The notes below the pieces were generated by a model. It saw only the letters and a list, made by a program, of their open reading frames with translations. It was not told where the DNA came from and made no database searches. 19,427 bases of DNA from Bacteroidales bacterium UBA1392 (GTDB taxonomy: Bacteria; Bacteroidota; Bacteroidia; Bacteroidales; UBA932): the NCBI GenBank assembly GCA_002305275.1, contig DBQO01000021.1, forward strand, positions 1-19,427, given 5' to 3'. The first letter of the stretch is position 1. Every line of letters starts with the position of its first letter. Of the stretch, positions 7,050-13,343 are shown in pieces. Made by a program: the position numbers and the translations under genes.

Positions 7050-7574
7050 ATGAAAAGAAATCTACAAGCAATATGGTTTGCCGGAGGCTGTTTCTGGGGT
7101 CTTCAAAAATATTTCAAGTTGATTCGGGGCGTAGTTGATACAGAAGTAGGATATATCAATGGAAAAACCCCAAATCCAACTTATGAAGAGGTTTATACAG
7201 ATACCACCGGATATATGGAATGCGTCAAAGTACTCTATGATGCAGATATGCTTGCCCTGAAGGTTCTCATAAGATGTTTTTTCAGGGCTATTGACCCAAC
7301 ACGTGAAGATGGCCAGGCCGGAGATATTGGCACACGCTACAAAAGCGGCATCTTCTACCATCCGGGCTACACTTCAGATGCTGATATTGCTCAAAAGGTC
7401 CATGACGAGGTTAGCAAGGAGTATTCAGTTCCGATATATGTCGAAATCGGTCCCGTCACAAGTTATTATCCTGCTGAAGAGTACCATCAGAACTATCTCG
7501 ACAAAAATCCCGGTGGCTACTGCCACATCAAACCTCAGCTCTACGAATTCGCAAAGATTGTAAACAGGAAATAG
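7050..7574 (+). CDS. msrA: Peptide methionine-(S)-sulfoxide reductase MsrA
   Basis: A 174-residue MsrA-only protein that repairs protein-bound and free methionine-S-sulfoxide. The nucleophile is Cys14 in AGGCFWG. Glu57 (TGYMEC) sits 43 residues later, the same spacing as Cys51-Glu94 of E. coli MsrA, so it is the catalytic Glu. VVDTEVGY, NPTYEEV, DPTREDGQ, GDIGTRYKSGIF and FYHPGY are family signatures, and Cys near 159 in GGYCHIKP is a candidate resolving cysteine. Oddities: GCFWG-x-E is here GCFWGLQ, and the usual GHAE is GYME. No MsrB domain is fused, unlike many Bacteroidales proteins. It is paired divergently with free-Met-R-sulfoxide reductase. Confidence 0.93.
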   Translation: MKRNLQAIWFAGGCFWGLQKYFKLIRGVVDTEVGYINGKTPNPTYEEVYTDTTGYMECVKVLYDADMLALKVLIRCFFRAIDPTREDGQAGDIGTRYKSGIFYHPGYTSDADIAQKVHDEVSKEYSVPIYVEIGPVTSYYPAEEYHQNYLDKNPGGYCHIKPQLYEFAKIVNRK

Positions 7575-7577
7575 TTG

Positions 7578-7631
7578 CGTAAACTACTTGAGATACTCCT
7601 GAGCCAGAGCAACCCAAAGAGATGCACCTAT
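7578..7631. repeat. 54-bp direct repeat, left copy
   Basis: It matches 8680-8733 at 53 of 54 positions (offset 1102 bp). The single difference is C at 7605 versus G at 8707. It duplicates the last 15 codons, stop and a few bases after the M20 amidohydrolase gene. The mismatch is silent (CTG versus CTC, Leu) in that reading frame. Confidence 0.95.
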
Positions 7632-7694
7632 CTGAAAATCAACTTGAAAATCGTACAGGAACTGTCGCTTTTGTGAGATTGAGACTGCCGGAAA
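7584..7694 (-). pseudogene. C-terminal remnant of an M20 amidohydrolase
   Basis: On the minus strand an open stretch of about 36 codons between a TAG (7695-7697) and a TAG (7584-7586) reads FLYDFQVDFQ and then IGASLWVALAQEYLK. The last 15 residues are identical to the end of the intact amidohydrolase encoded at 8686-9855. The preceding residues resemble the same family position (LYDFQVDFQ against LFDLDILP, one residue longer) but differ clearly in DNA. No start codon or upstream domains remain, and it begins 5 bp beyond the stop of the ADP-ribosyltransferase-like gene. It is either the tail of a lost paralogue or a piece carried in with the insert. Confidence 0.7.
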
Positions 7695-7699
7695 CTAAA

Positions 7700-8329
7700 T
7701 TAAGGATTGGGAAATTTCTCATCCATTGAACGTGGGAGGAAAAAGCCTTTTATACAATTTGGATTCCGCACACAGATTTGAATATGATTTTTAGCAGAAA
7801 ATCCCGCTCCGGGATACAACTCATCTCCTTCCCAAAAGACGCCGCGTACAGTATCATAAGGATAACTCTTCGACTCCTCATTAAACGCATGGAGCGTTTC
7901 AATTACAGCACAATCCAGTTTCCTAATAAGTTTATCTTTTGATGAACCTATATCTTCATTTTTAGGCAACGAGGTTCCAGCTTTTTCATTAGCATTGACC
8001 AATAAGTCATACGCAAACTTTAACTCGTTTAGATAGTGAGTATCCACAAGATCTAAGCAATTTCCCAAATCAAGTATTACTCCAATTATTGCAGGGGTCT
8101 TTATTTTAGAGCCTTTTCGTTTTGCACTTTCTTCTGCAAACTCCCATGCCCTAGAACTATTATTTTCCCAAAAATAGATACCGTGTCCTAACCAGTCATA
8201 ATCATTCTCACTTGGTTTAAGAATATCTTTCTGCTTTAAGACTTTTTCAACAACCTCCTCATCACATCCGTGAAAACCCAAAATAAGGTTTGGCTTTTTG
8301 GAGTACAATGCAATTTGTTCCTTATTCAT
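7700..8329 (-). CDS. PARP-like ADP-ribosyltransferase-like protein (putative toxin or effector)
   Basis: A 209-residue soluble protein that I cannot assign to a named family with certainty. Two segments resemble PARP/diphtheria-toxin-class ADP-ribosyltransferases. LILGFHGCD (His20) resembles the NAD-binding strand with HG[ST]. DYDWLGHGIYFWENNSSRA (Tyr52) resembles GKGIYFA...SKSA, with the conserved Tyr and a nucleotide-clasping loop. The third active-site position (Glu in classical PARPs) would fall in GFSAKNHIQICV, where Gln184 is the likeliest candidate, giving an H-Y-Q-type triad. There is no signal peptide. Its start overlaps the stop of the 59-codon gene upstream (ATGA), so the pair should be translationally coupled. 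The two genes lie inside a 1.1-kb insert bounded by a 54-bp repeat and look AT-richer than the neighbours. A toxin, a phage-defence effector or a regulatory modifier are all possible. Confidence 0.6.
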   Translation of the reverse strand: MNKEQIALYSKKPNLILGFHGCDEEVVEKVLKQKDILKPSENDYDWLGHGIYFWENNSSRAWEFAEESAKRKGSKIKTPAIIGVILDLGNCLDLVDTHYLNELKFAYDLLVNANEKAGTSLPKNEDIGSSKDKLIRKLDCAVIETLHAFNEESKSYPYDTVRGVFWEGDELYPGAGFSAKNHIQICVRNPNCIKGFFLPRSMDEKFPNP

Positions 8330-8505
8330 CTAAAAACAGCTTTCAGATTCCCTTTTTCGTCATAAACACCTGTTTTGACTAAAAAAGCCAATGCACTTTC
8401 CTTGGACGCTGTAATTTCTTTTAATACTTGACTGTGTTGCTTTTCGTTTTCTTTGCAGATCTCCTTATTACGTTTTTCTGCTTTAATTAAATCATTCTTC
8501 TTCAT
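8326..8505 (-). CDS. Small helical protein (59 aa) coupled to the ADP-ribosyltransferase-like gene
   Basis: ATG at 8505 to TGA at 8326-8328, 59 codons. The product starts MKKNDLIKAEKRNKEICKEN and is highly charged, with a long predicted helix over residues ~3-45 that includes ITASKESALAFLVKTGV. It ends in the turn YDEKGNLKAVFR. The segment AFLVKTGVYDEKGNLK resembles short C-terminal tails seen in small accessory ORFs of Bacteroidales. The stop codon overlaps the start of the 209-residue gene by ATGA, which strongly supports it being real. By analogy with toxin-antitoxin operons it could be an antitoxin or a chaperone-like partner, but no known antitoxin fold is recognisable. An in-phase alternative start at 8510 is not available, because that ATG lies in another frame and stops after six codons. 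Confidence 0.7.
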   Translation of the reverse strand: MKKNDLIKAEKRNKEICKENEKQHSQVLKEITASKESALAFLVKTGVYDEKGNLKAVFR

Positions 8506-8535
8506 TGTTCATTCCCTTCTTAATTATAACTAGTA

Positions 8536-8543
8536 CAAAGATA
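8536..8543 (-). promoter_or_regulatory. -7 box of the small protein/ADP-ribosyltransferase-like operon
   Basis: TATCTTTG on the minus strand is a perfect TAnnTTTG, 30 bp before the 59-codon gene. No TTTG is found 19-21 bp upstream. An AAGAAGGGA stretch lies between it and the ATG. It suggests the insert carries its own promoter. Confidence 0.45.
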
Positions 8544-8574
8544 ATGTTTTTTCATTTAGTTGGATGATTTTTTG

Positions 8575-8647
8575 GCGTTCAAACGCAAAAATTTGCTTGC
8601 TATTTTATGTCTCTCCTTTACATCATGTGCTTTGTTAGAAACAAAGC
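8575..8647. repeat. Two inverted repeats between the insert promoter and the right direct repeat
   Basis: GCGT-TCAA-ACGC (within 8575-8586) is flanked by T5-6 and A5 runs, making a longer imperfect hairpin. GCTTTGTT-AGA-AACAAAGC (8629-8647) is a perfect 8-bp stem. Neither is followed by a T-run on the strand leaving the amidohydrolase gene, so a standard terminator role is unproven. They could end the amidohydrolase transcript weakly or be structures of the insert. Confidence 0.4.
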
Positions 8648-8679
8648 GTTAATACCGGTACTTGCGAAACAGACTGGTA

Positions 8680-8733
8680 CGTAAACTACTTGAGATACTC
8701 CTGAGCGAGAGCAACCCAAAGAGATGCACCTAT
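8680..8733. repeat. 54-bp direct repeat, right copy (3' end of the M20 gene)
   Basis: This is the right partner of 7578-7631, with 53/54 identity. It includes the last 15 codons and stop of the intact amidohydrolase gene. The two copies bound the small protein and ADP-ribosyltransferase-like genes in an attL/attR-like arrangement, although no integrase is present. Confidence 0.95.
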
Positions 8734-9855
8734 TGGCAAGATGTCCAGGTCAAACAGATATTTGGGATGGTGTACCATGAAGGTATCCCCATTGCCGATC
8801 ATTATATAGCTGCCGGGCTTCTGTTGTAGCATGAATGCAAAATCTTCGCTGCTCATCAAAGGCTTGCAGGGATAGACGACATTCTCATCCCCAAAATAGT
8901 GTTTAGCCACATCTGCGGCAAACTTTGTCTCCTCCGCGCTATTAACCAATACAGCTCCCGGTTGTCCTTCCCTGATCTCGTAAGTACAACCGTAACTTTC
9001 TGCCTGAGCTGCCGTAATCTTCCGGATCCTCTCGAGAACCTTTTTGCGTGTTTCTGCCTGCATATTGCGCATGGAGAGTCTGAGAATGGCACCATTGGCG
9101 ATTACATTACCCTCATTGCCTGCAAGGAAGGCCCCGATAGTCACCACGCTATTGTCCCATGGAGAGATATTGCGTGAAACTATAGTCTGAAGAGCCATAA
9201 CGAGCGAAGCTCCCGCAACCACAGGGTCTATACTCAACTCGGGCATGGAGCCATGGGAGCCTTTGCCAAAGAGTTCGATCTCCCAATTGTCTACGGCAGA
9301 CATTGTCTCGCCATCATGGAAGTGCAGTACACCTTTTGGAAGACCCGGGATATTGTGCATCGCATAGACGCGGTCTATATTGAATTTCTCGAATAATCCG
9401 CCCCCAATCATAGCAGGACCGCCCTGCATATTCTCCTCCGAGGGCTGGAAAATGAAATGAACCGTACCATTGAACCGGCGCGTTTCGGCCAGGTACTTAG
9501 CTGCACCTAATGCCATTGCCGAGTGTCCATCATGTCCGCAGAGGTGAGATATCCCATCATACCGACTCTTGTAGGAGAGATTATTATCTTCTTGAATGCG
9601 AAGCGCATCCATATCTGCACGGAAGCCGATACTCTTCTCTCCGTCACCATTCTTTAAACGGCCTACTACACCATAGATGCCATCCTTACCTATCTTTTCG
9701 TGTACCTCGTAGCCCATTTGAGCCAGCTCTTTGGCTATATATCGTGCAGTTTCATGCTCTTTAGTGGAAACTTCCGGGTGGGAATGGATATATTGCATCC
9801 AACGTTTCATCTCGGAGTGCAATGCCAGTACTCCTTCAATTGGTTTTGCGCCCAT
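8686..9855 (-). CDS. M20-family metallo-amidohydrolase (peptidase M20D, hippurate/aminoacylase-like)
   Basis: A 389-residue cytoplasmic zinc (or Mn) hydrolase that cleaves N-acyl amino acids or related amides. Metal and catalytic motifs: RADMDAL at 79-85, HLCGHDGH with Cys106, His108 and His111, FQPSEE with Glu140-Glu141, MHN with His167, and a late HH near 366. A lid/dimerisation domain lies in the middle (GKGSHGSMPELSIDPV). The Cys ligand and LCGHDGH motif place it in the M20D branch (hippurate hydrolase, N-acetyl-diaminopimelate deacetylase, IAA-amino-acid hydrolase). No signal peptide, so it acts in the cytoplasm. The start lies 4 bp after the stop of the MFS gene, indicating one operon; the transporter may import or export the amide substrate or product. 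Its last 48 bases are duplicated at 7584-7631. Confidence 0.9.
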   Translation of the reverse strand: MGAKPIEGVLALHSEMKRWMQYIHSHPEVSTKEHETARYIAKELAQMGYEVHEKIGKDGIYGVVGRLKNGDGEKSIGFRADMDALRIQEDNNLSYKSRYDGISHLCGHDGHSAMALGAAKYLAETRRFNGTVHFIFQPSEENMQGGPAMIGGGLFEKFNIDRVYAMHNIPGLPKGVLHFHDGETMSAVDNWEIELFGKGSHGSMPELSIDPVVAGASLVMALQTIVSRNISPWDNSVVTIGAFLAGNEGNVIANGAILRLSMRNMQAETRKKVLERIRKITAAQAESYGCTYEIREGQPGAVLVNSAEETKFAADVAKHYFGDENVVYPCKPLMSSEDFAFMLQQKPGSYIMIGNGDTFMVHHPKYLFDLDILPIGASLWVALAQEYLK

Positions 9856-9859
9856 ATAT

Positions 9860-11329
9860 CTATGCCTCCTTTGTTTTACCCGAAACGGTTGCCCTGATTA
9901 CAAGTATGGCGACAACAATCATCACGAAGTTGAAGAGCAGTGCTATCATGGCACCGTGTCTAAAGTCAAGATTGTCCTGACGTCCCATGAATATCGTATC
10001 CAAAGCTGTGAATGCTCTGCCGTTGATGACGATACCGGAGTAAATGGCGGTGGAGATGGCGATGCCAAACCCATTGCCGAGGGAAGAAGCCATCTTATAT
10101 ATACCTGAACCTGCTGCCGTCTGATTAAGTGGCAGATTGGAAAGCGCTGCATCTGTCGAGGGAGTTGCGTAGAATGCAAGCCCAAGGCCGAAGAAAATAT
10201 AACCTATCGCCATCAATACCATATAGGTAGAGGTCATGATATTGGTCGGCAGCATACATGCTATCGAGAGAAGCAGGATGAGACAGCCCCAGATCATCGG
10301 TTTGCGCGGACCGTACTTACGTAGCAGACGCTCACCCACCCTGATGAAGAGCAGAATCACAACTCCGTATCCTACTGTAAGGAGGCCGGTAGTATCCGCA
10401 CTGATACCCCCACCTTGCTGCATCAGCATCAGTGTAACAATGAGTACACCTGAGGTACTATTGAGTATGAGATTGGAAATTGTAGCGCCTGTAAAAGTCT
10501 TATTTTTGAAGAGACGAAAGTCGATAAACGGACCCTCTTTTTTCTTTAGCTCAAAAATAATGAACAGGATCAAAAATACTATGGAGAGACCTGCCAAAAC
10601 GAGTGACTTAGTGCTTCCCCAACCCCATTCCGAACCCTTGCTGACAAAAAGCTGGAGCGTAACGATAAAGAACATGAAAAGCAGCATCCCTAAATAGTCA
10701 AGCTGGGTTTTACCTTTTTGTTCCGCTTTACTTTCGGGAAGATCGCGGATAAGATAGAGACCAAGTACGGAAAGTACCGTAGACAATACAAATATCCATC
10801 TCCATCCGAGATTGTCCGCCATTGCTCCGCCTACGAGAGCCGCAAAGCTGGTACCTCCCCAAGTTCCCATGCTCCACAAGCTGACTGCTCTCTGCCTTCC
10901 TTTCTCATCCCAATACTCTCTGAGCAGTGCAAGTGTAGCAGGCATGATACATGCCGCAGAGAGTCCTTGAAGAATACGACCGGTAAGCAGAACCGGAAGT
11001 GTAAGGCCACTCTTGCCGGGCACAATGGCTATCAATGCCGCTCCGACAATGGCAAATATAAAACCCAAGCGTGTGATCTTTACCCTGCCTATTTTGTCAG
11101 CCAAACCTCCGAAAACCACTACCGTCATGCCTGAGAAAAGAGCAGTGATGGAGACGGCAAGGCTAAGAGAAGAGGTTGGCAGACCGAGGTCCTGATTCAT
11201 GACCACATTGATGTTGAGCATGGTCATGCCGAACAGCCAGAAAGAGAGCAGACCGAGGATAAATCCGAAAAGGACTCTGTCATTCCCTTTGTAGGCAGTC
11301 GCGTTTGTAGTGTGAGATAGACTTGTCAT
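9860..11329 (-). CDS. MFS transporter, DHA2/EmrB-QacA type (probably 14 membrane segments)
   Basis: A 489-residue inner-membrane protein with about 14 hydrophobic segments. Family motifs are visible: GGLADKIGRVKITRLGF (motif A, loop 2-3), RILQGLSAACIMPATLALL (the ILQGxGxAxxxP segment of the DHA2 group) and WGGTSFAALVGGAMADNLGWRWIFVLS (motif C-like, drug:H+ antiporters). Length and the second set of segments fit the 14-TM rather than the 12-TM class. It exports drugs or metabolites driven by protons; the direct coupling to an M20 hydrolase gene suggests an amide substrate or product, which is inference. It is the first gene of a two-gene minus-strand operon. No good TAnnTTTG promoter box is visible in the 165 bp upstream. 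Confidence 0.88.
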   Translation of the reverse strand: MTSLSHTTNATAYKGNDRVLFGFILGLLSFWLFGMTMLNINVVMNQDLGLPTSSLSLAVSITALFSGMTVVVFGGLADKIGRVKITRLGFIFAIVGAALIAIVPGKSGLTLPVLLTGRILQGLSAACIMPATLALLREYWDEKGRQRAVSLWSMGTWGGTSFAALVGGAMADNLGWRWIFVLSTVLSVLGLYLIRDLPESKAEQKGKTQLDYLGMLLFMFFIVTLQLFVSKGSEWGWGSTKSLVLAGLSIVFLILFIIFELKKKEGPFIDFRLFKNKTFTGATISNLILNSTSGVLIVTLMLMQQGGGISADTTGLLTVGYGVVILLFIRVGERLLRKYGPRKPMIWGCLILLLSIACMLPTNIMTSTYMVLMAIGYIFFGLGLAFYATPSTDAALSNLPLNQTAAGSGIYKMASSLGNGFGIAISTAIYSGIVINGRAFTALDTIFMGRQDNLDFRHGAMIALLFNFVMIVVAILVIRATVSGKTKEA

Positions 11330-11494
11330 AATTGTTTAGAATTAGGTTTTGCTAAAAATGGAGTCTAAATTGAAGTTTCAAGATATATACCGGACAATTA
11401 CTTTTAATAGATATTGACGTTATCCAATTTATCTCCTTAAGTGGTTGATATAATTATCTTTTTCAGAAAAAATCTCTTCATACTATCCTTAGTG

Positions 11495-12556
11495 TCACGA
11501 TAGATTCCGTAAGTGCGTAAGGATGACTTGTACATATTTACTTCCCGCAAATAAGGTTTCTTTTCTATTACTCCACGCTCGGATATCTTCAGTGACTAAA
11601 TAAAGTACTTCGTTTTGATCCATATTTTTCCAACTGACAAGACGTTTATCCGTCTGAAGAATGAAATCAATGGTGGACAATAACTCTAATGAGTATGTTG
11701 AGTAGTATCCTCTTAAGAAAGTCTTAGTATTGTCACAAACCACTTTATATTCATGATGTTCCTCCCTATTAAGGTAATTCTTTACAATTTCAGAAGTATC
11801 CTTTAAGAGCCATATCTCCTGAAAAGGCTTTGCCTGCATGCTTCCCATTCCTTTAATATAACTCCCGTTTAAGTAATATAGAAGATGGGATATTTTCCCT
11901 CCAGAATATGGCCCATAATAATATCTATCAAAAACAATCTTAAAAACTTTTCTTGCGCCATGTCTTTGTAAAAAATAGACTGCTTTTTCTGCTGCGAATA
12001 CAGAGGCAAACTCCCCATAAGAAACCATATCACATAGGACATCAAGCATCATAGCACTGGCAGGTGTTAGTTTAACCCTTTCACTCTTCATTTTTTCAAT
12101 TATTGCATCTGAAGGCTCATAAAGGTATATTAGGCAATCTAGATCTTGCAAATAACTAACAATCATCTGTTTAACTATAGACCAATCAAGGCCGCCGTTG
12201 TGAGCCCCAAGAGGGGGAATTGCTATAGAAGAAATATTCCTAAATATTATTTCTTGTCTAAGTGCAACAAGACCGGACTCAATATATGAGTACTCTGAAG
12301 GCTTTTTCCAAGTTGTCTTTGTCGGAAAATTTATAATTATCTTGATTCCGGTTAAGGTCAGTTCCTGCGTGACAAACATTTTGCCTATAGTGACAAGTTG
12401 TTTTTCACATGCTTCACGATAAAGGCTATAATTAACGGGGAATGCTTCTTTAAACTGTAGAGCAATTCCTTTTCCCATAACTCCTTCCGTGTTAACCGTA
12501 TTAACTAAAGCCTGGGCGTCGCTTTCTAAAAGATTCCCTTTTACGAATTTTATCAT
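11495..12556 (-). CDS. darG: DarG antitoxin, macrodomain DNA ADP-ribosyl glycohydrolase
   Basis: A 353-residue protein. Residues ~1-155 form a macrodomain of DarG type: VKGNLLESDAQALVNTVN, then GVMGKGIALQFKEAFP, NFPTKTTWKKPSEYSYIESG with the Lys of FPTK that matches the catalytic Lys of known DarG proteins, and IPPLGAHNGGLDW. Residues ~165-353 are the DarG C-terminal domain (FAAEKAVYFLQRHGARK, then YYYGPYSGG and GSYIKGMG), which binds and inhibits the toxin. Known function: removal of ADP-ribose from thymidine in DNA and neutralisation of DarT. It starts 5 bp after the toxin stop codon, so both are made from one mRNA. The 353-residue length is normal for the family. AT-rich codon use sets it apart from the flanking MFS and kinase genes. 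Confidence 0.92.
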   Translation of the reverse strand: MIKFVKGNLLESDAQALVNTVNTEGVMGKGIALQFKEAFPVNYSLYREACEKQLVTIGKMFVTQELTLTGIKIIINFPTKTTWKKPSEYSYIESGLVALRQEIIFRNISSIAIPPLGAHNGGLDWSIVKQMIVSYLQDLDCLIYLYEPSDAIIEKMKSERVKLTPASAMMLDVLCDMVSYGEFASVFAAEKAVYFLQRHGARKVFKIVFDRYYYGPYSGGKISHLLYYLNGSYIKGMGSMQAKPFQEIWLLKDTSEIVKNYLNREEHHEYKVVCDNTKTFLRGYYSTYSLELLSTIDFILQTDKRLVSWKNMDQNEVLYLVTEDIRAWSNRKETLFAGSKYVQVILTHLRNLS

Positions 12557-12561
12557 ATTTA

Positions 12562-13185
12562 CTAAAAATAATACTCTGGTATAATAAGAACTTTATCTTG
12601 ATTCACTCCCATATTGACAAGCTTTTCCAATGCAGTCTTGTCGTATACAATGAAACCTTTAATGAATTTTGGATTAAGTTCATCCAGGACAAGTAATTCG
12701 GCCTCTTTTCTGCGTTTTAAATCTCTGTCATCTTCGTTATTCCAATATCGTGTGTACACATCTTCGTGTTTAATGATCTCATTTATCCTTGTTAAATCTT
12801 TTTTATCATAAAATACAGTCAGATAGTTCAATGGATGTCCGTCAGTAAATAGGCAGTTAATATCATTTTTAATAATGTCATCCAACCGCACAACACAATA
12901 CACCAATTCGTTCGGAGGATATCGTTGTACACCATTATACCCATGCTGGATGACATAGAGCATCGGTGATCTAGGACCAAAGTAAAAAGGTATGTGTGAA
13001 CCAATGGTACTTCCATCAATCATTAACTTTGTTTCTCGAACGTCAATAACAGACTGATCACCTATAACTACGTATTCGGGATTAGCAAATGGTGAATCTT
13101 TATGAACGAATCCAAAAGAGATCACATGTGAAATGTTATCAATGTGTAACATCCTAAATGCATATTTAATAATTGACTTTTGCAT
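12562..13185 (-). CDS. darT: DarT toxin, ssDNA thymidine ADP-ribosyltransferase (DUF4433)
   Basis: A 207-residue protein from the ATG at 13185. An upstream in-frame TTG (13206) or GTG would add 6-7 residues, but the ATG places the RMLHIDN motif at the usual distance from the N-terminus. NAD-site residues include Arg11/His14 in RMLHIDN, which matches the RIxHIDN motif of DarT. IPFYFGPRSPMLYVI is the characteristic FYFxPRSxMLY segment, and Glu163 in KRRKEAELLV matches the catalytic Glu of the R-x-x-x-AEFLV motif. All key residues are present, so the toxin looks intact. DarT attaches ADP-ribose to thymidine in single-stranded DNA; in E. coli, DarTG stops phage DNA replication. It comes first in the operon, followed by the antitoxin DarG. 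Either DarT1 or DarT2 subgroup; I cannot decide. Confidence 0.92.
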   Translation of the reverse strand: MQKSIIKYAFRMLHIDNISHVISFGFVHKDSPFANPEYVVIGDQSVIDVRETKLMIDGSTIGSHIPFYFGPRSPMLYVIQHGYNGVQRYPPNELVYCVVRLDDIIKNDINCLFTDGHPLNYLTVFYDKKDLTRINEIIKHEDVYTRYWNNEDDRDLKRRKEAELLVLDELNPKFIKGFIVYDKTALEKLVNMGVNQDKVLIIPEYYF

Positions 13186-13343
13186 TCCATTGTCAGTTAA
13201 CACCAAAAGCTATCACAGAAATTGACAAGCCGGTATTCAATCTAATTAGCGTAAAGTTAAATAAAAAAAATGTAACAAAAGCATACTAACAACATCCCAT
13301 ATCATTATTCCTTGTCCGGCTAGTACTGTGTCCTTTTTTATTA

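Noticed and set aside
7578..8733. Insertion sequence or integron cassette
   Set aside because: There is no transposase or integrase, no terminal inverted repeats and no attC-like fold. The flanking repeat is part of a coding region.
13186..13206. Upstream TTG start for darT
   Set aside because: It adds only seven residues with no family match. The ATG at 13185 gives the expected short distance to the RxxHIDN motif.
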